Shown: positions 27,403-36,309, counted from the stretch's first letter. The stretch is 64,000 bases of DNA from Streptomyces sp. NBC_00523 (GCF_036346615.1 NZ_CP107836.1:496001-560000), one strand, 5' to 3'. The notes: a model not told the origin generated them from the sequence alone. Numbers and translations: made by a program.

Positions 27403-29439
27403 TCAGAGGTTCGACCTCGGCACGCTCTCGTTCCAGGTGCGGGAGAAGACCCGCCGGCCGTCCTCGTAGCCGTCGAGCGTGGCGTCCACGTGGAACGCGG
27501 TGGCGTCGGACGTCAGCATGGTGCGGGTCTCCACGCGTACGTCCCAGTCGGTACGCCGGAACCGCATGGTCCAGGCGGACTCGCCGCTCACCGAGCCGAA
27601 GTCGTCCGCGACGGAGGTGTACTTCTCGCAGGCCCGCAGCCCCACCTCGATGCCGTTCTCCTCGAACCGCTGGAGGCCCCGGTCCTTCACGATGTCGAGC
27701 GCGGAGTGGTAGTCCACCAGGTTCCTGGAGACCTTCCACGCCTGTTCGGGTTCGGTGAGCTGGGTGACCTCGGGCGGCGCGCACCCCTCCGGCTCGCCGA
27801 AGGGCACCTCGGGCATCCCGTCCGCTGCCCCGGCCGGGCGGACGGGCAGCGTGAGGCGGCTGCCGCTCTCGTACACGCTCAGGCAGGCGGGCGCGGCGGC
27901 GGGCCATACCAGCGGCCAGTACGAGGTGGAGAGCGAGAGGCGGATGCGGTGGCCCGCCGGGAAGACCTGGGCGACCCCGTTGAGCGGGACCCGTACGGGG
28001 TACGGCTCGCCGGGCTCCAGGGGTTCGGGCCGGTCCGCGCCGGAGCGGTGGGCGAGGTTGAGCACACCGTAGGTGACCCGGGTGGCCCGGCCGTCGGGGG
28101 CCACGTCGGAGAGCCGCACCGCGACCTGCCCGGTCTCCCGGGACGAGGAGACGAGCAGGTCGACCGAGGGCGCGCCCAGGATCTCGACGCGTTCGGGCAG
28201 CGGCGCGGTCTCGAAGACCAGCGAGCCGCCGTCCTCCTCGCGCTGGTCGTAGGGCAGGTCCGGCGGAGCGTTGTACGAGGCCCACTTGCCGGCGAACTGG
28301 CCGACGGAGAGCGGTGACTGAACGGTGTGGACGCGTTCCTCCGCTTCGGTCTCCGGGGCCTCGTCGCCGCGGACTATGCGGTGGCTCCGGAGGGGGTGCG
28401 GCACTTCCTCGATGTGCGGCGACGGCCAGCCCGGCTCCCCCACCCAGCGGCCGGGCCGTTCCTGGTAGGAGGTGGAGGGGGGCACGCTCTCCTGCATCCA
28501 GGCGCGGATCATGGGCCCGTCCATGACTCCGTTCTCGACGCCCTTGAGCCAGTGGTCCCACCACCGCACGACCTCCTGGAGGTAGCCGATGGCCGGTCCG
28601 GGCTCGCCGAGGTGGGGCAGCTTGTGCGACCAGGGGCCGATGAGGCCCTTCCGCGGGACGTCGACGCGGCTCAGGAGCCGGGTGACGGCGTTGGAGTAGC
28701 CGTCGGCCCAGCCGCTGGAGGCGAGGACGGGGCATTGCAGCGCCTGGTAGTCCTCGCTGAGCGAGGCGTGCCGCCAGTAGTCGTCGCGTTCCTGGTGGCG
28801 GAGCCATTCGAGGACCCAGGGGCGTGCGGCATCCAGCCGTTCGTGCCACATGTCCCGCCAGCGGTCGCCGACGGCGGCGGGGTCGGGCGGGCAGGTGGAG
28901 TAGGCGAACATGGTGCCCGCCTCGGCCAGGTTGTCGGAGAGCATCGCGCCGCCGACGTAGTGCATGTCGTCCGCGTACCGGTCGTCGGTGAAGGACGCAA
29001 TGACGATGGCGCCGAGGCTCGGCGGGCGGCGGGCGGCGACCTGGAGCGCGGCGAACCCGCCCCAGGAGATGCCCATCATGCCGGTCCTGCCGTCGCACCA
29101 GGGCTGTGCGGCGAGCCAGGCGAGGACCTCCTCGGCGTCGAGCTGTTCGCGTTCCAGGTATTCGTCCAGCAGGACGCCCTCGGATTCGCCGGTGCCCCGC
29201 AGGTCCACACGTACGCAGGCGTAGCCGTGGCCCGCGATATAGGGGTGGTGGATCGCGTCGCGGGTGGAGGTCAGGTCGTTCTTGCGGTACGGGACGGCCT
29301 CCAGGATCGCCGGGACCGGTTGGCGGTCGGAGGTGGTGGGGCGCCAGATCCTTGCCGACAGCCGGACCCCGTCCGACATGGTGATGGTGACGTGGTCCTG
29401 CTGGCTGACCTCGTACGGCAGTCGGTCGACGTGTCGCAT
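27403..29439 (-). CDS. CocE/NonD family hydrolase (X-Pro dipeptidyl-peptidase-like)
   Basis: This 678-residue alpha/beta hydrolase of the CocE/NonD family has the nucleophile elbow GISWGG (Ser125) and a C-terminal jelly-roll domain as in Xaa-Pro acyl-peptidases and cocaine esterase. DLRGTGESEG is the usual preceding signature. The N-terminal part starts at the ATG at 29439, after AGGAAGGAG. Family members hydrolyse acyl, ester or peptide bonds. It lies 35 bases downstream of an ATP-grasp gene in the same operon, so it may hydrolyse or modify that enzyme's product; the substrate is not predictable. Confidence 0.9.
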   Translation of the reverse strand: MRHVDRLPYEVSQQDHVTITMSDGVRLSARIWRPTTSDRQPVPAILEAVPYRKNDLTSTRDAIHHPYIAGHGYACVRVDLRGTGESEGVLLDEYLEREQLDAEEVLAWLAAQPWCDGRTGMMGISWGGFAALQVAARRPPSLGAIVIASFTDDRYADDMHYVGGAMLSDNLAEAGTMFAYSTCPPDPAAVGDRWRDMWHERLDAARPWVLEWLRHQERDDYWRHASLSEDYQALQCPVLASSGWADGYSNAVTRLLSRVDVPRKGLIGPWSHKLPHLGEPGPAIGYLQEVVRWWDHWLKGVENGVMDGPMIRAWMQESVPPSTSYQERPGRWVGEPGWPSPHIEEVPHPLRSHRIVRGDEAPETEAEERVHTVQSPLSVGQFAGKWASYNAPPDLPYDQREEDGGSLVFETAPLPERVEILGAPSVDLLVSSSRETGQVAVRLSDVAPDGRATRVTYGVLNLAHRSGADRPEPLEPGEPYPVRVPLNGVAQVFPAGHRIRLSLSTSYWPLVWPAAAPACLSVYESGSRLTLPVRPAGAADGMPEVPFGEPEGCAPPEVTQLTEPEQAWKVSRNLVDYHSALDIVKDRGLQRFEENGIEVGLRACEKYTSVADDFGSVSGESAWTMRFRRTDWDVRVETRTMLTSDATAFHVDATLDGYEDGRRVFSRTWNESVPRSNL

Positions 29440-29474
29440 ACCTGTGCTCTGCTCCTTCCTCTTCGCGGCCCTGT

Positions 29475-30788
29475 TCACGACGCCTTGACGTCGCGGCCGC
29501 CCGGTTCGGTGTCCTCGAAGGCGAGGCCGAGCGCGGCGACGCACTGGTCGAACTTGCGCCGCAGGCCCTCCTCGTCGTCCGCTCCGGTGAAGATGTGGGC
29601 GATCTCGTAGCTGTAGCTGTCCTGTCCGGGCACGGTGGACAGCCTCTGCCCCTCCGAGGGGACCATATCGATGCGTACGCCGGGTATCTTCCGCTCGATG
29701 GCGGCGATCTCCTCCGGGGTGGGCACCTCGCGTACGGTGCCCTCGCCGAACCAGCGGTAGTACCACTTGGCCGCCATGCGGTACGGGCCGTCGCCGCCGG
29801 GCACCACGGGGTCCTCGTCCAGGGCGAGGCGGATCATCCGGTGGTGGTTGGGGACGCCGTCGACGTAGTGGAAGAGTTCCGCGTGGGACTGGGAGTGGCG
29901 GGGGTTGATCTCCAGCAGGCTGACCCGGCCGGTCTTCGGGTCGTAGAAGTACTCGATGCTGAAGGTGGCGGCGTCCATGCCGATCTGGCGGATGGTCCGC
30001 TCGCTGACCTCGTGGAGCTGGTGGATCACCGCCGGGGGCAGGGTGCTCGGGTACTGGTGGCGCAGGAAGCACGGGGAGTCGGGGTAGTTGATGGAGTCGA
30101 GCACCCCGTAGACGGTGACCTCGCCGTTGTGCGCGTAGCCCTCGACGGCGACCTGGATGCCGGTCATGGCCTCCTCGGCGAGGCAGACCTGTCCGCCGAT
30201 CCCCTCCATCTCCGGCGGTAGGTCAAGGAGTTCCAGCACCTCGTCGAAGGGTTTGCCGACCCGACCGATGCCCTCGCGTATGGTCTCGACGGCTGCCCGG
30301 AACTCCTCCATGTCCCCGACTCCGTAGGCGAGTTCGGAGGAGTAGGCGAGGGCTGGCTTGAGCCACATGGGGAAGCCGACGCCCTCGGGCGGCTGCGGGT
30401 CGGCGCTGTCGAGGTCGACCCGGCCGAAGCCGGGCAGGGCGTCGGTGGCCTTCTTCTGTTCCAGCCGGCTCCAGTACTTGTGCTCGCACTTGACGACGGA
30501 TTCGAGGCTGGTGGTGCGGGTGCCGTACTCACGGCCGAGCATCGGCACGAGCGTGCTGACGGGGAAGTCCCAGTAGCCGACGATCGCGTCGACGCTGCCT
30601 TCGTGCGCGTCGAGCACCGCGCGGGCCCGGTCCATCAGGTCGGCGACCGATACCTCGCCCCCCTGCAACTCCTCGATGGTCAGCAGGGGGTGGAACCGGT
30701 AGCCGGCGGCGTCGGGAACGGCGTTCAGGGTCGGCAGGTTCGCCTCGTCAAGGCCGAGTACGAAGATGTTCTTGCGCTGTGGGGACAC
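29475..30788 (-). CDS. ATP-grasp domain ligase
   Basis: This 437-residue protein has an N-terminal Rossmann-like region (KNIFVLGLDEANLPTLNAV) and a C-terminal ATP-grasp fold. The Mg-ATP site shows as LLEINPRHSQSHAELFH with an upstream IEYFYDPKTGRV. ATP-grasp enzymes join a carboxylate to an amine or thiol through an acyl phosphate; non-housekeeping members often make dipeptides or tailor peptides. The GTG start at 30788 follows AAAGGA. It forms a two-gene operon with the CocE-type hydrolase. I do not recognise the specific subfamily. Confidence 0.88.
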   Translation of the reverse strand: MSPQRKNIFVLGLDEANLPTLNAVPDAAGYRFHPLLTIEELQGGEVSVADLMDRARAVLDAHEGSVDAIVGYWDFPVSTLVPMLGREYGTRTTSLESVVKCEHKYWSRLEQKKATDALPGFGRVDLDSADPQPPEGVGFPMWLKPALAYSSELAYGVGDMEEFRAAVETIREGIGRVGKPFDEVLELLDLPPEMEGIGGQVCLAEEAMTGIQVAVEGYAHNGEVTVYGVLDSINYPDSPCFLRHQYPSTLPPAVIHQLHEVSERTIRQIGMDAATFSIEYFYDPKTGRVSLLEINPRHSQSHAELFHYVDGVPNHHRMIRLALDEDPVVPGGDGPYRMAAKWYYRWFGEGTVREVPTPEEIAAIERKIPGVRIDMVPSEGQRLSTVPGQDSYSYEIAHIFTGADDEEGLRRKFDQCVAALGLAFEDTEPGGRDVKAS

Positions 30789-30853
30789 GCGTCGTCCTTT
30801 CGTGGGGTCCCCGGCGCGTACCCGCCATCGGCGGGATCAATGGCCGCCCCCTG

Positions 30854-31288
30854 CTATCCCCTGGCGGCCCGCCGCAGCATCCGGGTGAAGACCGCGTGGC
30901 CGAGTGCCACCGTGCTCAGGCCGAACATCAGGACGCCCAGCGGGACATGCCACGCCGCCGCGTGGGCGATGCCCAGCACCACCTGCACCGAGGCGAGTAC
31001 GAGGAAGCCGGTCGCGTACAGGATGGGACGGGGCGATCCGCCGCCCGGCCGCCAGGCCAGGACCGCCGCGAGGACGTAGAGCATCGACGCCCCGTACATC
31101 ACGCGCGCGCCGACGCCGTGCAGGGTCTCGCCGTAAGAGGTGGAGAGCAGCAGCCCCGCGGTGACCGCCTGGAAGAAGATGGCCAGGGTCTGCAGGGCGA
31201 GGGAGACCTCGACGAAGGTGGTACGGACCCGTGCGGGCGCCGTCGCGGGCGTGATGCTGCTCGGTGCTGCCATCGTCGGTGCGGCCAT
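30854..31288 (-). CDS. Four-helix membrane protein, divergent from ECF sigma gene
   Basis: This 144-residue integral membrane protein has about four predicted membrane segments (residues ~25-45, 60-80, 90-112, 115-135), for example ILYATGFLVLASVQVVLGIAHAAAW. The N-terminus is a short Ala/Thr/Pro-rich cytoplasmic segment. GAGAGGA precedes the ATG at 31288. It is divergent from the ECF sigma gene across a 170-base region that holds a 34-bp palindrome, so it may be a target or a membrane sensor for that sigma factor. The family is not recognised. Confidence 0.75.
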   Translation of the reverse strand: MAAPTMAAPSSITPATAPARVRTTFVEVSLALQTLAIFFQAVTAGLLLSTSYGETLHGVGARVMYGASMLYVLAAVLAWRPGGGSPRPILYATGFLVLASVQVVLGIAHAAAWHVPLGVLMFGLSTVALGHAVFTRMLRRAARG

Positions 31289-31358
31289 GACGTGGTCCTC
31301 TCTTCTGCCTCGCGGCGGTGGATCGGTACTGTCTCGTCGGTCCGACGACGTAGATCCA

Positions 31359-31392
31359 CGGAATGTGAGGCGGCCGGCCGCCTCACATTCCG
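31359..31392. promoter_or_regulatory. 34-bp perfect palindrome between membrane protein and ECF sigma gene
   Basis: The left half CGGAATGTGAGGCGGCC (31359-31375) is the exact reverse complement of the right half (31376-31392). Flanking it, CGTCGGTCCGACG on the left and CCGTCGGACC on the right form a further, looser symmetry. In DNA this is a large operator-like element; in RNA it would be a very stable hairpin in the leader of either gene. Confidence 0.8.
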
Positions 31393-31457
31393 GCGGGCTG
31401 TTCCGTCGGACCGTCAGCAGCGGAGGCGCACGACGACAACCAGGGGCGGTCACGTAC

Positions 31458-32417
31458 ATGAGCACACCTTCCGAGCCGGACCTGAGCGCCGTGATCGGCG
31501 AGCGGCGTCAGCTGATGAACCTCGCCTACCGGATGCTCGGTTCGGTCGCCGAGGCGGAGGACGCCGTACAGGAGACGTACGCCCGGTGGTACGCGATGTC
31601 ACCGGAGCAGCGGGACGCCATCGCGTCGCCCGGGGCGTGGCTGACGACGGTGGCCAGCCGGGTCTGCCTCGACGTACTGGGCTCGGCGCGGGTCAGGCGG
31701 GAGCGTTACGTCGGGGAGTGGATACCGGAGCCGCTGCCGGACCGCTCCGAGTGGACCGGCGGGCGCGCCGACGGCGGCCGCGACGACCGGGCGGACCCCG
31801 CGGACCGGGTCACCCTGGACGAGTCCGTGAACATGGCCTTCCTGGTGGTGCTGGAGTCCATGACCCCGGCCGAGCGGGTGACGTTCATCCTGCACGACGT
31901 GTTCCGGTACCCCTTCGCGGAGGTGGCGGACATCGTCGGCCGGAGCGCCCCGGCCTGCCGGCAGCTCGCCGCGTCGGCCCGCCGCCGCCTCCGGGATGCC
32001 CGCGCCGAGGCGGCCCCGGCGACCGGACAGGCGGCCCTGGTGCGGGAGTTCAAGGACGCCTGGGAGGCCAAGGACATCCGGGCGCTCATCGGCCTCCTCG
32101 ACCCGGAGGCCGCGATGGTCACCGACGGCGGCGGGCTGGCCGGGGCGGCCCTGCGCCCGGTCGAGGGCGCCGAACGGGTCGCCCAGTACCTGGTCCACTT
32201 CGCGGACAAGGTGCCCGAGCTCCTGCTGCTGGAACGCACGGTGAACGGGCGGCCCGGCCTGGTCGCCCAGCACGCCGGAATCACCGTCACCGTGGCCGCT
32301 TTCGGCCTCGCCGGGGACCGTGTGCACCGCATCTGGGCGGTCCGCAACCCGGAGAAGCTGCGGACCTGGCCCGGCCACGGCGGATCCGGGGCGGCGCCTC
32401 AGTCGTGGGGCGGGTAG
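31458..32417 (+). CDS. ECF sigma factor with SnoaL-like C-terminal domain (ECF41/SigJ-like)
   Basis: This 319-residue extracytoplasmic-function sigma factor has sigma2 at residues 15-80 (MNLAYRMLGSVAEAEDAVQETYARW), sigma4 at about 125-180 (ESMTPAERVTFILHDVFRYPFAEVADIVGRS) and a C-terminal SnoaL/NTF2-like domain at about 190-310. That fusion marks the ECF41/SigJ-like class, where the C-terminal domain controls activity instead of a separate anti-sigma factor. The ATG at 31458 follows AGGGGCGG. The usual ECF41 partner oxidoreductase or carboxymuconolactone decarboxylase is absent; a four-helix membrane protein is divergent instead. Confidence 0.92.
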   Translation: MSTPSEPDLSAVIGERRQLMNLAYRMLGSVAEAEDAVQETYARWYAMSPEQRDAIASPGAWLTTVASRVCLDVLGSARVRRERYVGEWIPEPLPDRSEWTGGRADGGRDDRADPADRVTLDESVNMAFLVVLESMTPAERVTFILHDVFRYPFAEVADIVGRSAPACRQLAASARRRLRDARAEAAPATGQAALVREFKDAWEAKDIRALIGLLDPEAAMVTDGGGLAGAALRPVEGAERVAQYLVHFADKVPELLLLERTVNGRPGLVAQHAGITVTVAAFGLAGDRVHRIWAVRNPEKLRTWPGHGGSGAAPQSWGG

Positions 32418-32774
32418 GTCAGCCGCCCGTCGCGGACCCGCGCGTCACCGTTCAGGACCGCGGGCCGCGTCGAGGTGGCCGACAGGATGTGCCATGTAGT
32501 CGGCGTAGTCCCGGAATGCCTTGACCCGCCAGGCGCCGTTCTCGGTCGGAACGCCCTTCGGGGTGTGGCGGCGGCCGCCCAGATTCGGGAGCCACCGGTA
32601 GGCGATGCCGGGCGGCAGGGAGTCGATGATGTTCCGCTGGTTCCACTGCGGAAGCTTCCGGGACGACGGGTACGAGCGCACGTCGGCCAGCAGCGTGACG
32701 TCGTTCCGGCGCAGCAGCTCCACCAGTTCACCGAACTCCCTGGTCGAGTGGCCGATCGTGCAGATCCGGTGCAC
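32399..32774 (-). pseudogene. DUF488 protein gene with internal deletion and frameshift
   Basis: The N-terminal frame (GTG start 32774) encodes MHRICTIGHSTREFGELVELL to DYADYMA, a clear DUF488 beginning. It then runs 13 residues out of family and stops at 32445. The adjacent frame continues as HILSATSTRP... and ARVRDGRLTYPPHD to 32399, which resembles the normal C-terminus. The central DUF488 segment with its Cys-His motif (roughly 40 residues) is missing. The junction lies near 32490. The simplest reading is a gene broken by an internal deletion; a short functional variant is less likely. Confidence 0.65.
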
Positions 32775-32786
32775 CGTACCGCCCCG

Positions 32787-32993
32787 TCAGGTCCTTTTCA
32801 GTGCGCTGCCTTTGTGCATGGCGAGGTGGCCGGTCTTGTCGCTCTTGATCTCGTACTGCGGTTCGTCCTTGCTGCAGTGCCGGGTGCGGCCCTTGAACTC
32901 GACGTCGCTCGTGTGTTTCTCCGTGATGACGCCTTCGACGTGACCGGCTTCGGAGTTCCATCGCACGTGGTCCCCGACAGCGAAATCCTTCAT
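32787..32993 (-). CDS. DUF2945 (Tudor-like) small protein
   Basis: This 68-residue protein matches the DUF2945/HVA1 pattern: FAVGDHVRWNSEAGHVEGVITEKHTSDVEFKG, ending PQYEIKSDKTGHLAMHKGSALKR. The domain is a small beta-barrel often found beside stress genes; its ligand is unknown. The ATG at 32993 follows AGGA at close spacing. It starts 71 bases from the divergent uracil-DNA glycosylase gene and is followed by the broken DUF488 gene. Confidence 0.88.
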   Translation of the reverse strand: MKDFAVGDHVRWNSEAGHVEGVITEKHTSDVEFKGRTRHCSKDEPQYEIKSDKTGHLAMHKGSALKRT

Positions 32994-33064
32994 GGTTCCT
33001 GGGTACGCTCCTTTCGGTGGGCACGCCACCGGGCGGGGATCAGGAACGTGGAAGCGGGTCGATC

Positions 33065-33835
33065 ATGTGCACCGCCGAGGACTACCCCGTACGGGCCGCC
33101 GCCCGCTCCCGGACGCTGGCGGAGCTCGACGGGCGGCTGGTCACGTGCCGCGCGTGTCCCCGGCTCGTGGAGTGGCGCGATGAGACCGCCCGTGTCAAGC
33201 GCCCCGCGTTCCGCGACTGGGAGTACTGGGCGCGTCCCGTGCCCGGCTTCGGCCCCCCGGACGCCTCCCTGGCCGTCACGGGGCTGGCGCCCGCCGCGCA
33301 CGGCGGGAACCGGACCGGCAGGATGTTCACCGGCGACCGGGCCGGTGACCTGCTGTACGCCACGCTGTACGAGCTGGGGCTGGCCTCCCGGTCCACGGTG
33401 ACGGACCTGGCCGACGGGCTCGAACTGTACGGGGTCCGGGTGACGTCCCCCGTGCACTGCGCGCCGCCCGCCAACCGCCCCACGCCGGGGGAACGGGACA
33501 CGTGCCGGCCGTGGCTGGCCCGCGAGCTCCGGTTGCTGCGGCCCACGGTGCGGTCGGTCGTCGTGCTCGGCGGCTTCGGCTGGCAGGCGACCCTGGCCGC
33601 ACTGGAACGGGCCGGGTGGCGGATCCCCCGGCCCCGGCCGGTGTTCGGCCACGGCGCCCGTACGGTGCTGGAACCGGCCGACGGGGCGGACGGCCCGCTG
33701 ACGGTGTTCGGCTGCTACCACGTCAGCCAGCGCAACGTCTTCACCGGCCGGCTCACCCCGACGATGCTCCGCGAGGTGCTGGCCGAGGCGGCGGAGACGG
33801 CGGGGCTGCCGGTGGTCCGGCCGGATCCGGAGTGA
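33065..33835 (+). CDS. Family 5 uracil-DNA glycosylase (UDGb)
   Basis: This 256-residue DNA-repair enzyme removes uracil (and often hypoxanthine or thymine) from DNA. Four cysteines for an Fe-S cluster are visible at about C28 and C31 (CRACPRL), C132 and C147 (HCAPPANRPTPGERDTC). The motif GLAPAAHGGNRTGRMFTGD and the C-terminal CYHVSQRNVFTGRLT are diagnostic of family 5. The ATG at 33065 follows GGAAGCGGG. It stands next to other stress-type genes on the opposite strand. Confidence 0.93.
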   Translation: MCTAEDYPVRAAARSRTLAELDGRLVTCRACPRLVEWRDETARVKRPAFRDWEYWARPVPGFGPPDASLAVTGLAPAAHGGNRTGRMFTGDRAGDLLYATLYELGLASRSTVTDLADGLELYGVRVTSPVHCAPPANRPTPGERDTCRPWLARELRLLRPTVRSVVVLGGFGWQATLAALERAGWRIPRPRPVFGHGARTVLEPADGADGPLTVFGCYHVSQRNVFTGRLTPTMLREVLAEAAETAGLPVVRPDPE

Positions 33836-33901
33836 CCGGGCGACAGGAATTTTTGCCAGTTCATCAGATTGGGATCACAGAAAATCGAGCAGGCGCCCGT
33901 T

Positions 33902-34579
33902 ATGGGCACACTTTCTCGCACCACGACCAGTCGTACGCTCCGCCGCCGCCTCCTCGTGCCCGTCGCGATGATGTCGTTCGCCCTCGTCGCGGCGGGCTGC
34001 AACGACGACGGCTCCGGGTCGGAAGGCGCGGCCTCGCCCGCGGCCCACGTCGGGACGACGGGCCCCGCGCAGACCTCGCCGGAGTCGTCCGACCCGGCCT
34101 CCTCGCCCCCGGAGACCGCACCGTCCTCCCCCGCCGCGCCCAGCGATTCCGGCGCGTCGTCCGGGGCCGACGCCGCCGGTCCCGGCCGGTGCACGGCCGA
34201 CGACCTGGGCATGAGCGTGAAGCAGGGCGACGGGGGCGCCGGGCAGGTCTACTACGAGCTCACGTTCGTCAACAAGTCCGGGAACTCCTGCACCCTGAAC
34301 GGCTTCCCCGGCGTGTCCCTGATCCAGCGTGACGGCCAGGTCATCGGCGCCCCGGCCAAGCGCGACGGCGCCTCGCACGGGGCGACGGTGCTGGCCGCCG
34401 GCAAGACGGCGCACGCCGTGCTGCACACGCTGAACCAGGGCATCGCGGACGGCGGCTGCTGGAAGCAGGGCGCCTACCTGCGCGTGTACCCGCCGGGCTC
34501 CAAGGAGGCGCTGACCCTGCGCGACCCGCAGATCCGCGTCTGCGGCGACCGCTTCACGACCACGTCGGTCGAGCGCTGA
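33902..34579 (+). CDS. DUF4232 lipoprotein
   Basis: This 225-residue exported lipoprotein has a basic N-terminus and hydrophobic stretch followed by a lipobox-like AAGC (VAMMSFALVAAGCND), so the cysteine near residue 33 is the likely lipid anchor. A Ser/Pro-rich linker leads to the DUF4232 domain (C-TADDLGMSV to YPPGSKEALTL) with paired cysteines. The function is unknown; the domain is widespread in actinobacterial surface proteins. The ATG at 33902 is chosen because the signal begins there. Confidence 0.88.
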   Translation: MGTLSRTTTSRTLRRRLLVPVAMMSFALVAAGCNDDGSGSEGAASPAAHVGTTGPAQTSPESSDPASSPPETAPSSPAAPSDSGASSGADAAGPGRCTADDLGMSVKQGDGGAGQVYYELTFVNKSGNSCTLNGFPGVSLIQRDGQVIGAPAKRDGASHGATVLAAGKTAHAVLHTLNQGIADGGCWKQGAYLRVYPPGSKEALTLRDPQIRVCGDRFTTTSVER

Positions 34580-34604
34580 CAGCCCGGCCCGGCGGCCGCA
34601 GCCG

Positions 34605-35228
34605 TCAGGCCGGGATGTCGTCCACCGTGGGGGCGACCGGCGCGAACAGGTCGCCTATGGCGGTGAGCGCGGCGGTCTTGAGCGCGCTCGCCGCCACCAC
34701 CGTGCCGTCGGGCGCGGGCAGGCTGCGGGTGGCCGTGGCCTCCGCGACGACAGCGGGCCGGTAGCCCAGGTTGAACGCGCCCTGCGCGGTGTGCGTGACG
34801 CACATGTGCGCCATGAACCCGGCGAGCACCAGGTCCTTGCCGCTGCCCGGCTCGGCCCCCAGGGCGGTGAGGGTCTTCTCCAGCTCCGTGCGGTGGAAGG
34901 AGTTCGGGAACTGCTTCACGACCACCGCCTCGCCCTCCCGGGGCGTCACCTCGTCGCTGAGGGCGCCGATCTGCTCGCGGATGTCGTACGGGGAGCCCTC
35001 GCCGCCGTCGTGGATGACATGGATCACCGGCGTGCCGGCGGCCCTGGCCCGGTCCAGGAGCCGGGCGCAGGCCGCGACGGCCTCCTCGGCGCCCTCCAGG
35101 GCCATCACGCCGGTGCGGTAGGTGTTCTGGACGTCGATGAGGATCAGCACGGATTCGCTCAGCCGGGGCAGCCGGGAGTCCAGGCCGGAAACCTCGCGGA
35201 GGGTCGCGGAGGGCTGGTTCGTGGTCAT
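34605..35228 (-). CDS. Isochorismatase-family cysteine hydrolase
   Basis: This 207-residue hydrolase has the family triad in order: Asp32 (LILIDVQNTY), Lys105 (VVVKQFPNSF) and Cys143 (AGFMAHMCVTHTA). The family hydrolyses isochorismate, nicotinamide, ureido compounds and similar amides; which applies cannot be read from the sequence. AAAGG precedes the ATG at 35228. The next upstream gene on the same strand is a GlxA-type regulator (start 36309, stop 88 bases before), a pairing that suggests regulation of this enzyme. Confidence 0.9.
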   Translation of the reverse strand: MTTNQPSATLREVSGLDSRLPRLSESVLILIDVQNTYRTGVMALEGAEEAVAACARLLDRARAAGTPVIHVIHDGGEGSPYDIREQIGALSDEVTPREGEAVVVKQFPNSFHRTELEKTLTALGAEPGSGKDLVLAGFMAHMCVTHTAQGAFNLGYRPAVVAEATATRSLPAPDGTVVAASALKTAALTAIGDLFAPVAPTVDDIPA

Positions 35229-35316
35229 GGTGGTGCCTTTCTCGGGGTGATGGGCAGGGTTTGCGGGCATGGCGAAGCCGTACGCCGTGCCAGGTAAGAG
35301 GTATGGGGCGGAGCCG

Positions 35317-36309
35317 TCAGGCCGCGTGGGTGCGGAAGCGGCGGCGGTAGGCGGCCGGTGTGGTCGCGATCTGCCGCCGGAACACCCGGTGCAGAGTCTC
35401 CGCCGACCCGAGTCCGGCGGCGGATGCCACCCGGTCCAGCGGGTCGTCGGTCGTCTCCAGGAGCCGGCGGGCCGCCTCGACGCGGGCGGACTCCACATAG
35501 GCGGCCGGGGAGACTCCGGTCTCCTGTTTGAAGACCCGGGCGAAGTGGCGCTCGCTCAGACACATCCGCGCCGCGAGCACGGGGGCGGACAGATCCTCGT
35601 CGAGGTGGTCCGCGATCCACAGCCGCAGCGCGTCGATCTCGCGCCGGGAGGCGGCCGGTCTGCTCAGGGGCACGGAGAACTGGCTCTGTCCGCCCTGCCG
35701 CTTGAGGTACATCACCAGCTGGCGTGCCACGGCGAGCGCGGCGTCCTCGCCCAGGTCCTCGGCCACCAGGGCGAGCGCGAGGTCCAGGCAGGCGCTGATG
35801 CCGGCGCCGGTCCACACCCGGCCCCGGTCGGCGCGTACGAAGATCGGATCCGCGTCCACCGTGACCTCCGGGTGCGCGGCGGCGAGCTGGGCGGCGGTCG
35901 ACCAGTGCGTGGTCGCCGTCCTGCCGTCCAGGAGCCCGGCGGCGGCCAGCAGATGCGCGCCGACGCACACGGACGCCACCCGGCGGGCGTGCGGGGCGGT
36001 CTCCCGCACCCAGCTCACGATGTCCGCGTCGACCCGGGCGACGGGCCCGTCCTCGGTCACGTCGACCGCGCCGGGCACCAGCAGGGTGTCGACCTCCCGG
36101 CCCACCTCGCCGAAGGTGAGGTCGGTCAGCAGCCGCACCCCCGCCGAGGTCCGGACCTCGCCCGCCTCGGGCCCGGCGAGCCGGACCTCGTAGCGGTCGC
36201 GGCCGCCGGAGACCCGGTTGGCCAGGGCGAAGACCTCGGCGGGGCCGGAGACGTCGAGGAGATCGACGCCGGGGAAGACCGCGATGACGACGCGGTGTGC
36301 GGTGGACAT
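35317..36309 (-). CDS. GlxA-family AraC regulator with DJ-1/PfpI domain
   Basis: This 330-residue regulator fuses an N-terminal DJ-1/PfpI-like domain (VVIAVFPGVDLLDVSGPAEVFALA; AHARRVASVCVGAHLLAAAGLL carries the cysteine elbow) to a C-terminal AraC domain with two helix-turn-helices (RHFARVFKQETGVSPAAYVESARVEAARRLL and VASAAGLGSAETLHRVFRR). GlxA-type regulators sense small metabolites. It is upstream of and co-oriented with the isochorismatase-type hydrolase and probably controls it. The start ATG at 36309 is clear from the domain. Confidence 0.93.
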   Translation of the reverse strand: MSTAHRVVIAVFPGVDLLDVSGPAEVFALANRVSGGRDRYEVRLAGPEAGEVRTSAGVRLLTDLTFGEVGREVDTLLVPGAVDVTEDGPVARVDADIVSWVRETAPHARRVASVCVGAHLLAAAGLLDGRTATTHWSTAAQLAAAHPEVTVDADPIFVRADRGRVWTGAGISACLDLALALVAEDLGEDAALAVARQLVMYLKRQGGQSQFSVPLSRPAASRREIDALRLWIADHLDEDLSAPVLAARMCLSERHFARVFKQETGVSPAAYVESARVEAARRLLETTDDPLDRVASAAGLGSAETLHRVFRRQIATTPAAYRRRFRTHAA

